Assembly: GCF_900108945.1 (NCBI RefSeq)
Contig: NZ_FNYE01000013.1
Location: forward strand, 62,001-126,000
Direction of reading: 5' to 3'
From: Paraburkholderia diazotrophica
GTDB lineage: Bacteria > Pseudomonadota > Gammaproteobacteria > Burkholderiales > Burkholderiaceae
Length of the DNA: 64,000 bases
The notes under the pieces are model-generated. The model was not told the origin of the DNA. It did not search any database and saw only the letters and a program-made list of their open reading frames with translations. The first letter of the stretch is position 1; each line of letters begins with the position of its first letter. The position numbers were made by a program, and so were the translations under genes. Below are positions 25,921-33,296 of this stretch, piece by piece.

Positions 25921-26469
25921 ATGCTTTCGCACGAACCGCTTCAGAAGCTCGATATCATCGCGCCCGATCAGATCGGCGCGCATCTTCCCGCGCACGTCGC
26001 CGCATCGATCGCAAGCCGCGACATCGTCGTGTTCTCCGTCACCGACGATGCATCGGATACCGCCGACTTCAGCGCCCGCTACGGCTTTCCGATGGAAGAC
26101 TGCGCGAACACGATCGTCGTTCGCTACAAGAGGGATGGCGGCGAGCATCTCGCCGCGCTGGTAACGCTCGGCTCGCTGCGCCTCGATGTGAACGGCGCGG
26201 TGAAAGCGGCGCTCGGTGCGAAGCGCATTTCGTTCGCGCAACGCGAGGTCGCGACGGAACAGAGCGCAATGGAATTCGGCGGTATTACTGCGTTCGGGTT
26301 GCCCGCGGGCTGGCGCATTCTCGTCGATGCGGCCGTGATGGAACGTCAGCAGGTCGTGATGGGCGCAGGCATTCGCAAGGCGAAACTGTTGCTCACGCCC
26401 GCCGTGCTCGAGCAACTCGATACCGTTGAAATCGCGCAATTGACGTTGCCGCCCGGCGAGACTGCGTAA
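25921..26469 (+). CDS. YbaK/EbsC-family (aminoacyl-tRNA deacylase-like) protein
   Basis: A 182-residue protein with the YbaK/aaRS-associated fold that in characterised members hydrolyses mischarged tRNA. Typical elements are CANTIVVRYKRDGGEHLAALV, the AKRISFAQREVATEQ segment, GGITAFGLPAGWRILVDAAVM and AGIRKAKLLLTPAVL. Substrate specificity cannot be read. The start ATG 25921 omits a cysteine-rich upstream extension. It is monocistronic. Confidence 0.85.
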   Translation: MLSHEPLQKLDIIAPDQIGAHLPAHVAASIASRDIVVFSVTDDASDTADFSARYGFPMEDCANTIVVRYKRDGGEHLAALVTLGSLRLDVNGAVKAALGAKRISFAQREVATEQSAMEFGGITAFGLPAGWRILVDAAVMERQQVVMGAGIRKAKLLLTPAVLEQLDTVEIAQLTLPPGETA

Positions 26470-26637
26470 CGCGCAATCAAACGGTTGAGCTTGCAACGTT
26501 ATCCCCGGCAAGCAGACGCCATCACTTGCACGCACTGAACGGCAGACTGCATTCCGTGCGCTGGGCGTTCAGTCCGTCATTCCCTTTGCAATCGAACGAC
26601 TGCGATCGGCAGCAATCGACTGCAATAAGAACCACGC

Positions 26638-27237
26638 TCAGCCAAACAGCTTCGCCGCCGTCTTCGCGACAATCGCGCCCTGATGCCGCGCGCCTTCGAG
26701 ATCGATTGCACTGGGTTGCCGCGAGCCGTCTCCCGATGCGATCGTCGTTGCGCCATATGGCGCGCCGCCGACGATCTCCGTCATGTTCATCATCCCCTGA
26801 TGGCTGTACGGCAAGCCCACGATGATCAGGCCAAGGTGCATCAGGTTCGTGATCACCGAGAAGAGCGTCGTCTCCTGCCCGCCGTGCTGCGTCGCCGTCG
26901 ATGAGAACGCCGCGCCCACTTTGCCGTTCAGCGCGCCGCGCATCCACAGTCCGCCTGTCTGGTCTAGAAACGCGGCCATTTGCGACGAGATGCGTCCATA
27001 ACGCGTCGGCGTGCCGACGACGATCGCATCGTATTGCTCGAGATCCGCCACCGTCGCGACGGGTGCCTGCTGATCGAGCTTGAAGTGCGCGTTCTTCGCG
27101 ACCTCTTCGGGAACGGTCTCCGGCACGCGCTTGATATCGACCTGCGCGCCCGCACTGCGCGCGCCTTCGGCCATTGCTTCGGCCATCTTTTCGATGTGAC
27201 CGTACGACGAGTAATAGAGAACGAGAACCTTGGCCAT
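26638..27237 (-). CDS. wrbA: NAD(P)H:quinone oxidoreductase WrbA
   Basis: A 199-residue flavodoxin-like quinone reductase that performs two-electron reduction and so limits redox cycling. The FMN phosphate loop is YYSSYGHIEKM (residues 8-18), and GTPTRYGRISSQM and TATQHGGQETTLFS are WrbA signatures; GAPYGATTI follows. Length is standard (198). GGAGATTGCA precedes ATG 27237. Confidence 0.95.
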   Translation of the reverse strand: MAKVLVLYYSSYGHIEKMAEAMAEGARSAGAQVDIKRVPETVPEEVAKNAHFKLDQQAPVATVADLEQYDAIVVGTPTRYGRISSQMAAFLDQTGGLWMRGALNGKVGAAFSSTATQHGGQETTLFSVITNLMHLGLIIVGLPYSHQGMMNMTEIVGGAPYGATTIASGDGSRQPSAIDLEGARHQGAIVAKTAAKLFG

Positions 27238-27405
27238 TGCAATCTCCTGAGAAGAGGCGAAGCCATCGCGCTTCGCATTGAGAAGCAGGCATGCCACCTT
27301 GCCGTGCCGCTCACGATACTCCGGACGCGCATCGCATGTCTCGCGAGGGTCCCGTTGGCGAGCAGCGCGTTGCCGTGCTTCGCGCAAAGGCTTGCAATGC
27401 GCTTC

Positions 27406-27600
27406 TCACCCGGGCGTCGGATCGGCTTCGAAGCCCTCGCTCGTCAAGGTCTGAAACGACAAAGGCTGCGAGTACATCGAGTTCGAAAGCAGCGTGCGAA
27501 TGTGGATCTCATCCTGTTCCCGGCATACGACTGTCAGCACGTATTCGCGCACGAGGTCTGCGTTCGATACAGGCGTCGCGTTGATCGCGCTGACCGTGTG
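27406..27600 (-). pseudogene. Remnant of an MgtC/SapB C-terminal domain
   Basis: A minus-strand frame of 64 sense codons ends at TGA 27406-27408 and has no start codon ahead of the conserved part. The translated core VREYVLTVVCREQDEIHIRT, then LLSNS and LSFQTLTSEGFE, matches my recollection of the ACT-like C-terminal domain of MgtC/SapB proteins (pattern Y-x-L-x-V-x-C, DE-x2-IR-x-LL, L-x-S). The N-terminal membrane part is absent upstream, and the stop comes before the usual end. Best explained as a decayed gene fragment; family assignment is from memory of the motif. Confidence 0.45.
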
Positions 27601-27880
27601 ACACGAATATGTCCGGCGGCGGTATCGCGAGCCTGTTACATCTCATCGCGCACGTAAAGCGGCGAAACCGCTGTTCGCCGAAGGCACACGCCCGCCATCC
27701 GCCGAAAACGTGCGAGACAACCTCACCGTTTTTCCGCGCCTTCGACGGTCAGAGTTTCCGCACGACGGCCGTTCGTGAGTCAAGTTTCCCGATTTGCCAA
27801 ACGTTTGCGGATCGCATATCAAGTTCGCCGCGGCCGTGCCGACAAACCGATGTAGCGTCAACGACTTCTGGGAGCGGTCC

Positions 27881-28270
27881 GTGAAGCAGCTTGCGTTTTG
27901 TATGGTTCTCGTCGCGATGGCCGGTTGCGCGCAATTGCCCACGAACACGGCATCGCAGGCAGACAGGCCGCCCGTGTCGACCGACCTCATCAGCTTCACG
28001 ATTCCGCCCGATGCGCTCGGCGCCCGCGATCCGCAACTGTCGGCCGTGCTCGCCAAAGCGGGCGCGCTGGCCGCCTCGCAGAAGCAGCCGACGACGATCC
28101 TCGTCACCGCCCTCGGCCAGGACCTGCCGTATCTGAATCAGGCCATCTGGCGAGGCGTGCCGTCGCAGCATCCGGCGAAGATCAGCCTGGAGAACCTGAC
28201 GGCAGGCGCGAACCAGCCGTATAGCGTGTCGATCAGGCCAATCTCCGCGACACCCTCTGCGACACCATGA
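27881..28270 (+). CDS. Hypothetical lipoprotein
   Basis: A 129-residue protein. The signal MKQLAFCMVLV ends in lipobox MAGC (Cys ~16). The mature part has DLISFTIPPDALGARDPQL, a KQPTTILVTALGQDLPYLNQA segment and a C-terminal beta stretch (PYSVSIRPI). It starts at GTG 27881 with GGGAG 6 bases upstream. Its stop overlaps the next gene start (28267), so it is the first of a three-gene unit ending in a lytic transglycosylase. Family not recognised. Confidence 0.75.
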   Translation: MKQLAFCMVLVAMAGCAQLPTNTASQADRPPVSTDLISFTIPPDALGARDPQLSAVLAKAGALAASQKQPTTILVTALGQDLPYLNQAIWRGVPSQHPAKISLENLTAGANQPYSVSIRPISATPSATP

Positions 28271-28650
28271 AGGGAAGCCCCGCCATGTTCAGGACCGCTC
28301 TCCTCGCGGCGAGCCTCGCGCTCGCCGTCCTAAGCCAGACCGCTCACGCGGGCCAGCCGGCCGTCGCCGGAACGCTGTCGGCAGGCAGCGCAAACGTTGC
28401 ACCGGGCGTCTCCGGTCTGCCCGCTGCCGACAAGGTCTATCCGCCGCTGCCGACGCTCTCGATGCTGCCGCCCGCATCCGACGACGATGACGAACCCGTC
28501 GTGCCGAAGCGCACGTCGAAAAAGCGCAAGCCGCGCGCCGTCGCCGACGTGAGGCCCACGGCGCCCGCCGCGCGCCTCGTCGTCTCCGACGCTTCGCGCA
28601 CCTATCTGCGCTCGGTCGAAAAGCAACTCGAACTCGCAATGGCGAAATAA
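28267..28650 (+). CDS. Hypothetical exported Pro/Lys-rich protein
   Basis: A 127-residue protein. It has a signal peptide (FRTALLAASLALAVLSQTAHAG), then a low-complexity region with an acidic run (SDDDDEPVVP) next to a basic run (KRTSKKRKPRAV), and a helical C-terminus (YLRSVEKQLELAMAK). ATG 28267 overlaps the previous TGA as ATGA, suggesting coupling; ATG 28285 is an alternative. It lies in the middle of the lipoprotein - exported protein - lytic transglycosylase unit. The pattern suggests a periplasmic accessory protein (inference). Confidence 0.72.
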   Translation: MKGSPAMFRTALLAASLALAVLSQTAHAGQPAVAGTLSAGSANVAPGVSGLPAADKVYPPLPTLSMLPPASDDDDEPVVPKRTSKKRKPRAVADVRPTAPAARLVVSDASRTYLRSVEKQLELAMAK

Positions 28651-28670
28651 CCGCAACGGAGCGTCCAATC

Positions 28671-29177
28671 GTGTCCACTCATGTGTCCACTCATCGGCCT
28701 CTTGCGACGCGCCGCTCGCGCCATCTGCTCAAATGCGTACTCGCCGCGCTCACGTTGTCCGCATCGTCGCTGACATGCGACCTCGCGCGCGCCGACGACT
28801 GCTTCGAACAGGCAGCCGCCTACCAGGGCGTCAATCCGCTGATTCTGCGCGCAGTCGCGTGGCACGAATCGAAGGGTGACGCGAGCGCGATCAATCGCAA
28901 TGCGAACGGCTCGATCGACGTCGGGCAATTGCAGATCAACTCCGTTCATTTCAGCGATCTGAAGCGCCTCGGCATTCCGCATCGCGCGCTCACCGATGCC
29001 TGCGTGAACATCTATGTCGCCGCATGGCTCATCAAGCAGAAGATGGTGAAGTACGGCAACACATGGCGCGCGATTGGCGCATATCACTCGGAGTCGCCGA
29101 AAGAGCGCGACTCCTACGCGCGCAGCATCCAGAAGATTCTCGTCGCATGGGGCGAACTGCTGCCCTCCGCGCGCTGA
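28671..29177 (+). CDS. Specialised lytic transglycosylase (IagB/VirB1-like)
   Basis: A 168-residue exported SLT-domain enzyme that cleaves peptidoglycan. The N-terminus is a long signal (LLKCVLAALTLSASSLTCDLARA). The catalytic Glu lies in AVAWHESKGDASAINRN (HES), followed by SIDVGQLQINSVHF (G-x-x-Q motif) and GAYHSES (AYHS motif). Short enzymes of this size often serve type II, III or IV machines or pili. No such genes are next to it, only the two small exported proteins upstream. It starts at GTG 28671 with CGGAGCG upstream. Confidence 0.9.
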   Translation: MSTHVSTHRPLATRRSRHLLKCVLAALTLSASSLTCDLARADDCFEQAAAYQGVNPLILRAVAWHESKGDASAINRNANGSIDVGQLQINSVHFSDLKRLGIPHRALTDACVNIYVAAWLIKQKMVKYGNTWRAIGAYHSESPKERDSYARSIQKILVAWGELLPSAR

Positions 29178-29205
29178 AGACCGCGTAAAGCGGCCCGTCG
29201 CACGA

Positions 29206-29610
29206 CTATTTGCGTGACTTCGTGAGCCGGTGCCCGAGACCGAGATTGGTCGCGATCTGCCACGTATAGACACGCGAGTAGCTGACGCCGAAGTGCGCGC
29301 GTATCAGTTCGCGCAGACGGTTGCTGGTCCATGCGTCGGACGGGAAACCGTGAACGCTCGCGGGGCCGCTTAACGCAGAAGCGATCCATTGCATCGCCGC
29401 TTGGTCGAGCACCGACGAACGGCCACCGACGCTCATCTGCCTCAACGAATCCAGCCCGCCCTCGTTCAGCAGCGCGCGATATTTGCGCACGGTGTTTTCG
29501 GAGATGTGCAGTTGCGCAGCGACGTCGCTGATCGACGCGCCTTCCATCAGCATCCTGCCCGCGGCGAGTCTGCGCATGACGGTCGGCAGTTCTTCGTTTC
29601 GTGAAGGCAT
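29206..29610 (-). CDS. Stand-alone winged helix-turn-helix protein (IS630-transposase-type DNA-binding domains)
   Basis: A 134-residue protein. The N-terminal HTH (GASISDVAAQLHISENTVRKYRALLNEGGLDSL, in two blocks) and the second winged-helix domain (SDAWTSNRLRELIRAHFGVSYS, VYTWQIATNLGL) are those found in front of IS630-type DDE transposases. No DDE domain follows, and the protein ends cleanly in a basic tail (RLTKSRK). GAGG precedes ATG 29610. It is either a domesticated DNA-binding protein or a transposase fragment. Its intact start and end favour a functional regulator (inference). Confidence 0.78.
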   Translation of the reverse strand: MPSRNEELPTVMRRLAAGRMLMEGASISDVAAQLHISENTVRKYRALLNEGGLDSLRQMSVGGRSSVLDQAAMQWIASALSGPASVHGFPSDAWTSNRLRELIRAHFGVSYSRVYTWQIATNLGLGHRLTKSRK

Positions 29611-29727
29611 GAGCGACCTCGTCGATAGTCAGAACACGAGCGCCCGGATTGCCGGATGACGGACATGGCGCAGCAAATGCAACGCATCTAAAAGACCGAT
29701 ATATGTTTACAGTGCACCTGTGTCTCT

Positions 29728-29749
29728 CGCCCGTGAAATTTCATGGGCG
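29728..29749. promoter_or_regulatory. 22-bp near-perfect palindrome, candidate operator
   Basis: CGCCCGTGAAAT and its partner arm ending TCATGGGCG match on all but one base pair. No T-run follows in either direction, so it is more like a protein-binding site than a terminator. It lies about 118 bases upstream of the winged-helix gene start and may be its operator (inference). Confidence 0.45.
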
Positions 29750-29861
29750 TTAAAAAATCATTTATGGATTTTATTGCGGAACATCCAACAAAAGGATAAC
29801 CATGTCCGTTTCGGTAAACAATAAATCATCATCATACGTTTCAAGGCGTTTGGATGTTTTC

Positions 29862-29890
29862 TTGAACTTGCCGAAATCGTTTGCTAGCAT
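29862..29890 (+). promoter_or_regulatory. Candidate sigma-70 promoter
   Basis: TTGAAC (29862-29867) and TAGCAT (29885-29890) are separated by 17 bases in AT-rich DNA. The next protein gene starts only at 30255, so the transcript would have a long leader or encode an RNA. Confidence 0.4.
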
Positions 29891-30254
29891 GCTGTAACCA
29901 TTACTGCATCGCATCGACTCCAGCCTCACGGCCCGCACCCAGTACGTGCGCCTGCTGCGTTTTCATAGGGAACGTCGTATGGCAATACGTGCATTTCAGC
30001 ACGCAACATCCTAGCCGGCGGACTATCGCACTCCAGCCGGCATGATCCGTCATGCCTGTTTTATTTGCTGCTTTAAAAAGCGGTGAGAATTTTATTTAGA
30101 AAAACAAAATGCATAACGACAATTGAATTAGATCAAGCCTTATTGGCAAAAAAACAGTTTCACTGATAAAAGGCAAAGCGGACCATTTGCAACACGCCAT
30201 CGCGCGACATTCGATTCCGTATGCGACGGCGCATTTTCACGCGTGGAGGGCAAC

Positions 30255-30647
30255 ATGGAAGTGGAACGGGTTGAACGTATCGTCGTGGCGTTGCGACGCG
30301 CCGCCGAGCACGAGCGGCTCCTCACCTATCAGCGATTTCACGCGATGTTCGGCGCGAGCGATCCGCTCACTGCGCGCTATGACGCGCTGGAGCGAGCCAT
30401 CGCGTCGCTCGGGGAAGTATCGACGATCGACTACGGCGTGCTGCTTGCGCTCAGCAACGGCCTGCCCGGCCCCGACTTCTTCCGCCGTTTCCAGAAGCAC
30501 CGCTACAACGACTACGTGGCCGTGATGGGCCCGCCCATTCACCGGCAATCGATCAAGCGCAAGCGGATGCTCGTGGAAGCGGAGCGGCGCCGCGTATACG
30601 ACGACGCGAGACAGAAGGCAGCAAACCACGCGGCCGAAACAGTGTGA
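30255..30647 (+). CDS. Hypothetical protein
   Basis: A 130-residue soluble, helix-rich basic protein (VERIVVALRRAAEHERLLTY; YDALERAIASLGE; FFRRFQKHRYNDYVAVMG; a C-terminal Arg/Lys/Glu-rich helix). TGGAGGG at 30244-30250 sits 4 bases before ATG 30255. No signal peptide. The codon use is ordinary although the upstream DNA is AT-rich. Family not recognised; similar hypothetical proteins may occur across Paraburkholderia. Confidence 0.7.
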   Translation: MEVERVERIVVALRRAAEHERLLTYQRFHAMFGASDPLTARYDALERAIASLGEVSTIDYGVLLALSNGLPGPDFFRRFQKHRYNDYVAVMGPPIHRQSIKRKRMLVEAERRRVYDDARQKAANHAAETV

Positions 30648-30713
30648 CCACTACACTGCCACGGCCCCGAGCCGGACGATTGGCCCATTCAACGCACAAA
30701 CGAGGAGTCTCAT

Positions 30714-31322
30714 ATGCAACGTGCAGTTCGCGGTTCGATTCGCATCCTGGCCATCGCGGCGGCTTGCGCGACGCTGGCCGCGCCCGCCATCGACGCACGC
30801 GCGCAGGACAATCCGGCATCGTCGCCCGCTGCGAATGCGGTCGGCACGGCTGCCGTCGCCGAAGTGACGGCGCGCATTACGCATATCGACACCGACAGGA
30901 ACGAGGTGACGATTCGCGGCCCGCGCGGCAACTCGACGATCGTCGAAGTCGATCCTGATGTCGGCGACGTGAAGAAGCTCAAGGTCGGCGATCAGGTGCA
31001 CATCTCGTACAAAGGCGCGCTGCTGCTGTCGGCGGACAAGGTCGACTCGAAGGGCGTGCGCTCGCGCATCGAATCGCAATCGACGACGCCCGTGGAAGGC
31101 GGCGCGTCGACGCAGAAGCAGAACATCGAAGTGGTCGCGACCGTGCAGAAGATCGACCACAAGAAGCGTCAGGTGACGCTGCGCGGACCCAACCGCAGCG
31201 TGATCCTGCAAGTCGCACCCGACGTGCCGCTCGACAAAATCAAGGTCGGCGACAGCGTCCGCGCGAACTACGTGTCAGCGACGGCCATTCAGATCACGCG
31301 CGACGGCACGCCCATTCAATAA
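30714..31322 (+). CDS. Exported protein with two tandem beta-domain repeats
   Basis: A 202-residue protein with a signal peptide (ILAIAAACATLAAPAIDARAQ) and two homologous ~55-residue units. Unit 1 begins VTARITHIDTDRNEVTIRGP and ends LKVGDQVHISYKGALLLS. Unit 2 begins VVATVQKIDHKKRQVTLRGP and ends IKVGDSVRANYVSATAIQIT. Each resembles a small OB-like beta barrel. GAGGAG lies upstream of ATG 30714. A strong hairpin follows the stop. The internal duplication is clear; function unknown, a periplasmic binding role is possible. Confidence 0.82.
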   Translation: MQRAVRGSIRILAIAAACATLAAPAIDARAQDNPASSPAANAVGTAAVAEVTARITHIDTDRNEVTIRGPRGNSTIVEVDPDVGDVKKLKVGDQVHISYKGALLLSADKVDSKGVRSRIESQSTTPVEGGASTQKQNIEVVATVQKIDHKKRQVTLRGPNRSVILQVAPDVPLDKIKVGDSVRANYVSATAIQITRDGTPIQ

Positions 31323-31340
31323 CGAGCGCTCGACTTCGAC

Positions 31341-31379
31341 AGCCGGCCCGTCTTGCCCTCGCAGCGAGACGGGCCGGCT
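31341..31379 (+). terminator. 13-bp GC-rich hairpin after the two-repeat protein
   Basis: AGCCGGCCCGTCT and AGACGGGCCGGCT form a perfect 13-bp stem 18 bases after the stop. There is only a short TT tail, so termination strength is uncertain. Confidence 0.6.
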
Positions 31380-31402
31380 TCGGCAGCCTATGCGGTCGCA
31401 TC

Positions 31403-31642
31403 ATGACCACTGCGATGCCCATCGAACCCTGGAACTCTCCGAAGCGCCAAGCACGCCGCAAGATGATCTGGAGCAAGGCGCACGTCGTGCTGGCGGCGAT
31501 CGGCACACTGTCGGCCGTCGTCGGCATCGCCGTTGCGATCAACGGCGGGCTCGAATTCAACCGCGCGAAAGTGTTCGTCGGCGTCGGCATCATCGTCGTG
31601 TCGACGATCCTTTATGTGTCGATGCTGTTCGTCGACGACTAG
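31403..31642 (+). CDS. Small two-helix membrane protein
   Basis: A 79-residue protein with two TM helices (VVLAAIGTLSAVVGIAVAI; VFVGVGIIVVSTILYVSMLFV) and a basic N-terminus (SPKRQARRKM). Start ATG 31403 or ATG 31415; neither has a strong ribosome site. It is convergent with the YqaE gene. Family not recognised. Confidence 0.65.
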   Translation: MTTAMPIEPWNSPKRQARRKMIWSKAHVVLAAIGTLSAVVGIAVAINGGLEFNRAKVFVGVGIIVVSTILYVSMLFVDD

Positions 31643-31698
31643 CGCGACATCGTGGCTCGCTCCACGCACGCGGTCGAGCCGCATGCGCGCGGCGCGGC

Positions 31699-31893
31699 TT
31701 ACGTGCGCCGGCCGAGCGCTTCTTCTATCTTCCTGTCGGTCTTGTACTGGCTCAGCGCGTACACCGACCAGATCGCGGCGGGCAGCCAGCCGATGATCGT
31801 CAGTTGCAGCACGAGACAGATGATGCCCGCGATCGGACGGCCAATTGTGAAGAACTGGAACCACGGCAAGATCAGGGCAAGCAACAGGCGCAT
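31699..31893 (-). CDS. YqaE/Pmp3-family membrane protein
   Basis: A 64-residue proteolipid with two TM helices and the Pmp3 pattern: LLLALILPWFQFFTIGRPIAGIICLV (two blocks), then LQLTIIGWLPAAIWSVYAL. Members influence membrane potential and salt tolerance. The C-terminus is basic/acidic (YKTDRKIEEALG). GGAAA precedes ATG 31893. It follows the YbjQ-family gene on the same strand. Confidence 0.88.
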   Translation of the reverse strand: MRLLLALILPWFQFFTIGRPIAGIICLVLQLTIIGWLPAAIWSVYALSQYKTDRKIEEALGRRT

Positions 31894-31946
31894 GAGATTT
31901 CCTTCGGCATTGAATTCGGGTTGAACTTCGGGTTGAAAAACTTCGA

Positions 31947-32282
31947 TCACACGTTGCGGCGCACGCGCACTGCCGTGCCGTAACAGAGCACTTCCGTGAC
32001 GCCCGAGGCGATCTCGGTCGCATCGTAACGCATGCCGATGACAGCGTTCGCGCCGAGCGTCCCAGCTTCCGCAAGCATGCGCTCGTACGCGTCCAGACGC
32101 GCCCGCTCGCACAGCGACGTGTATAGCGAGATGTTGCCGCCGAAGATCGTCTGCAGCCCCGCTCCGATCGCGCCCACCACCGAACGCGAGCGCACGATGA
32201 TGCCGCGCACGATGCCAAGCGAGCCGTCGACGGTGTAGCCGGGCAAGTCGAAAGTCGTGGAGACCATATTTCGTTCGATCAT
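31947..32282 (-). CDS. YbjQ-family (heavy-metal-binding-domain-like) protein
   Basis: A 111-residue protein with the pentameric YbjQ fold: FDLPGYTVDGSLGIVRGIIV, VVGAIGAGLQTIFGGNISLYT, ARLDAYERMLAEAGTLGANAVIGMRYD, and a final VLCYGTAVRV. AAAGGAA precedes ATG 32282. It probably forms a unit with the YqaE gene 53 bases downstream. Function is not defined for the family. Confidence 0.92.
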   Translation of the reverse strand: MIERNMVSTTFDLPGYTVDGSLGIVRGIIVRSRSVVGAIGAGLQTIFGGNISLYTSLCERARLDAYERMLAEAGTLGANAVIGMRYDATEIASGVTEVLCYGTAVRVRRNV

Positions 32283-32387
32283 GTCGTTCCTTTCGTGTCG
32301 AGTGATTGCATCGGGTTCAACGGAACATGCACGGCAGGCCGACAAGGCAGCACGCATCGCATGGCCCCAGCAGGCAAGGCGCGCAGA

Positions 32388-33140
32388 TCAGCGCCCCGCC
32401 GCCCACAACAGCGACAGTCCCGACGACAGCATCAGCCCGTCGACGACCAGCCTGAACGTGCCGGGACTCATGCGCACGACGATGCGGCGCGCGCAGAACG
32501 CGCCCGCCATCAGCGCGGAGCCGACGATCAGCCCGTCCAGCACGACATGAACGGGCAGCGCACCGAAGCGGCCGAACGTCATCACCTTGGCCACATATAC
32601 GCCGACCGAGCCGGCCGCTTCCGTCGCGAGGAACGCGCCTTTCACGAGACCATAGCCCATGAACACGGGCACCGTGATCGGGCCCGTCGATACGACGATG
32701 CCCGTCAGAAAGCCGATGGGCGCGCCGATCGCCGCCAGATGCCATAGCTTGAGACCGATCGAACGGCGTGTGAGCCAGCGACGCGCGGGCACCATTGCGA
32801 CGAAGAACACGCCCAGTGCGATCTCGACGGCATGCGGCGGCAGCGCGAGCAGCGTGCGCACGCCGAGCGCAGCGCCCGGCACGGCCGTCGCGCAATACGC
32901 GCCGCAAGCGCACCAGTCGATTTCGCGCCACCACGCAAGCACCTTGCCGATGTTGCCCATGATCGCGGCGATCGCCATGATGGGCACGGCCTGCTGCGGG
33001 CCGAACATCATCACGAGCACAGGCATCAGCAACATCGACGAGCCCGTGCCTATCACGCCGCTCAATGTCCCCGCCGCCAGGCCGACGGCCAGTACCAACA
33101 GATAGCCCACGCGTGTCCCCGGAAAATGCGCTGGCGCCAT
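32388..33140 (-). CDS. Sulfite exporter TauE/SafE-family permease
   Basis: About 250 residues and 7-8 TM helices with the two TauE repeats: LVLAVGLAAGTLSGVIGTGSSML near the N-terminus and IGAPIGFLTGIVVSTGPITVPVF in the middle. The family moves sulfite, sulfoacetate or related anions. The start is uncertain: ATG 33140 begins just before TM1, while ATG 33161 and 33212 would add a hydrophobic leader; none has a good ribosome site. It is divergent from the acyl-CoA dehydrogenase gene. Confidence 0.85.
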   Translation of the reverse strand: MAPAHFPGTRVGYLLVLAVGLAAGTLSGVIGTGSSMLLMPVLVMMFGPQQAVPIMAIAAIMGNIGKVLAWWREIDWCACGAYCATAVPGAALGVRTLLALPPHAVEIALGVFFVAMVPARRWLTRRSIGLKLWHLAAIGAPIGFLTGIVVSTGPITVPVFMGYGLVKGAFLATEAAGSVGVYVAKVMTFGRFGALPVHVVLDGLIVGSALMAGAFCARRIVVRMSPGTFRLVVDGLMLSSGLSLLWAAGR

Positions 33141-33296
33141 GCTACGCGAAAATGGCGGCATCGCAACCGCGATAAGGGCAACCGAAGCGAACGGAAAGCA
33201 CAACTCGCGCATCGGCAACGAAGCCGGTCCACATGACGAACCCTCAAGGGTGCAGGCACAATTGCAACATGACTTTGCACACAGGTAATACGAACG

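Larger units (their letters stand above)
29611..30254. other. AT-rich intergenic region with promoter-like and palindromic elements
   Basis: About 640 bases, markedly AT-richer than the genes, with no supportable protein gene. It contains a 22-bp near-palindrome (29728-29749), a good sigma-70-like promoter (29862-29890) and several A/T tracts (near 29750-29790 and 30060-30130). The promoter points right with no gene for 365 bases, so a small RNA is possible. The A/T content suggests an H-NS-type bound or foreign segment. Confidence 0.5.

Noticed and set aside
29206..29610. Insertion sequence of the IS630 family
   Set aside because: No DDE catalytic domain, terminal inverted repeats or TA target duplication seen around the gene.
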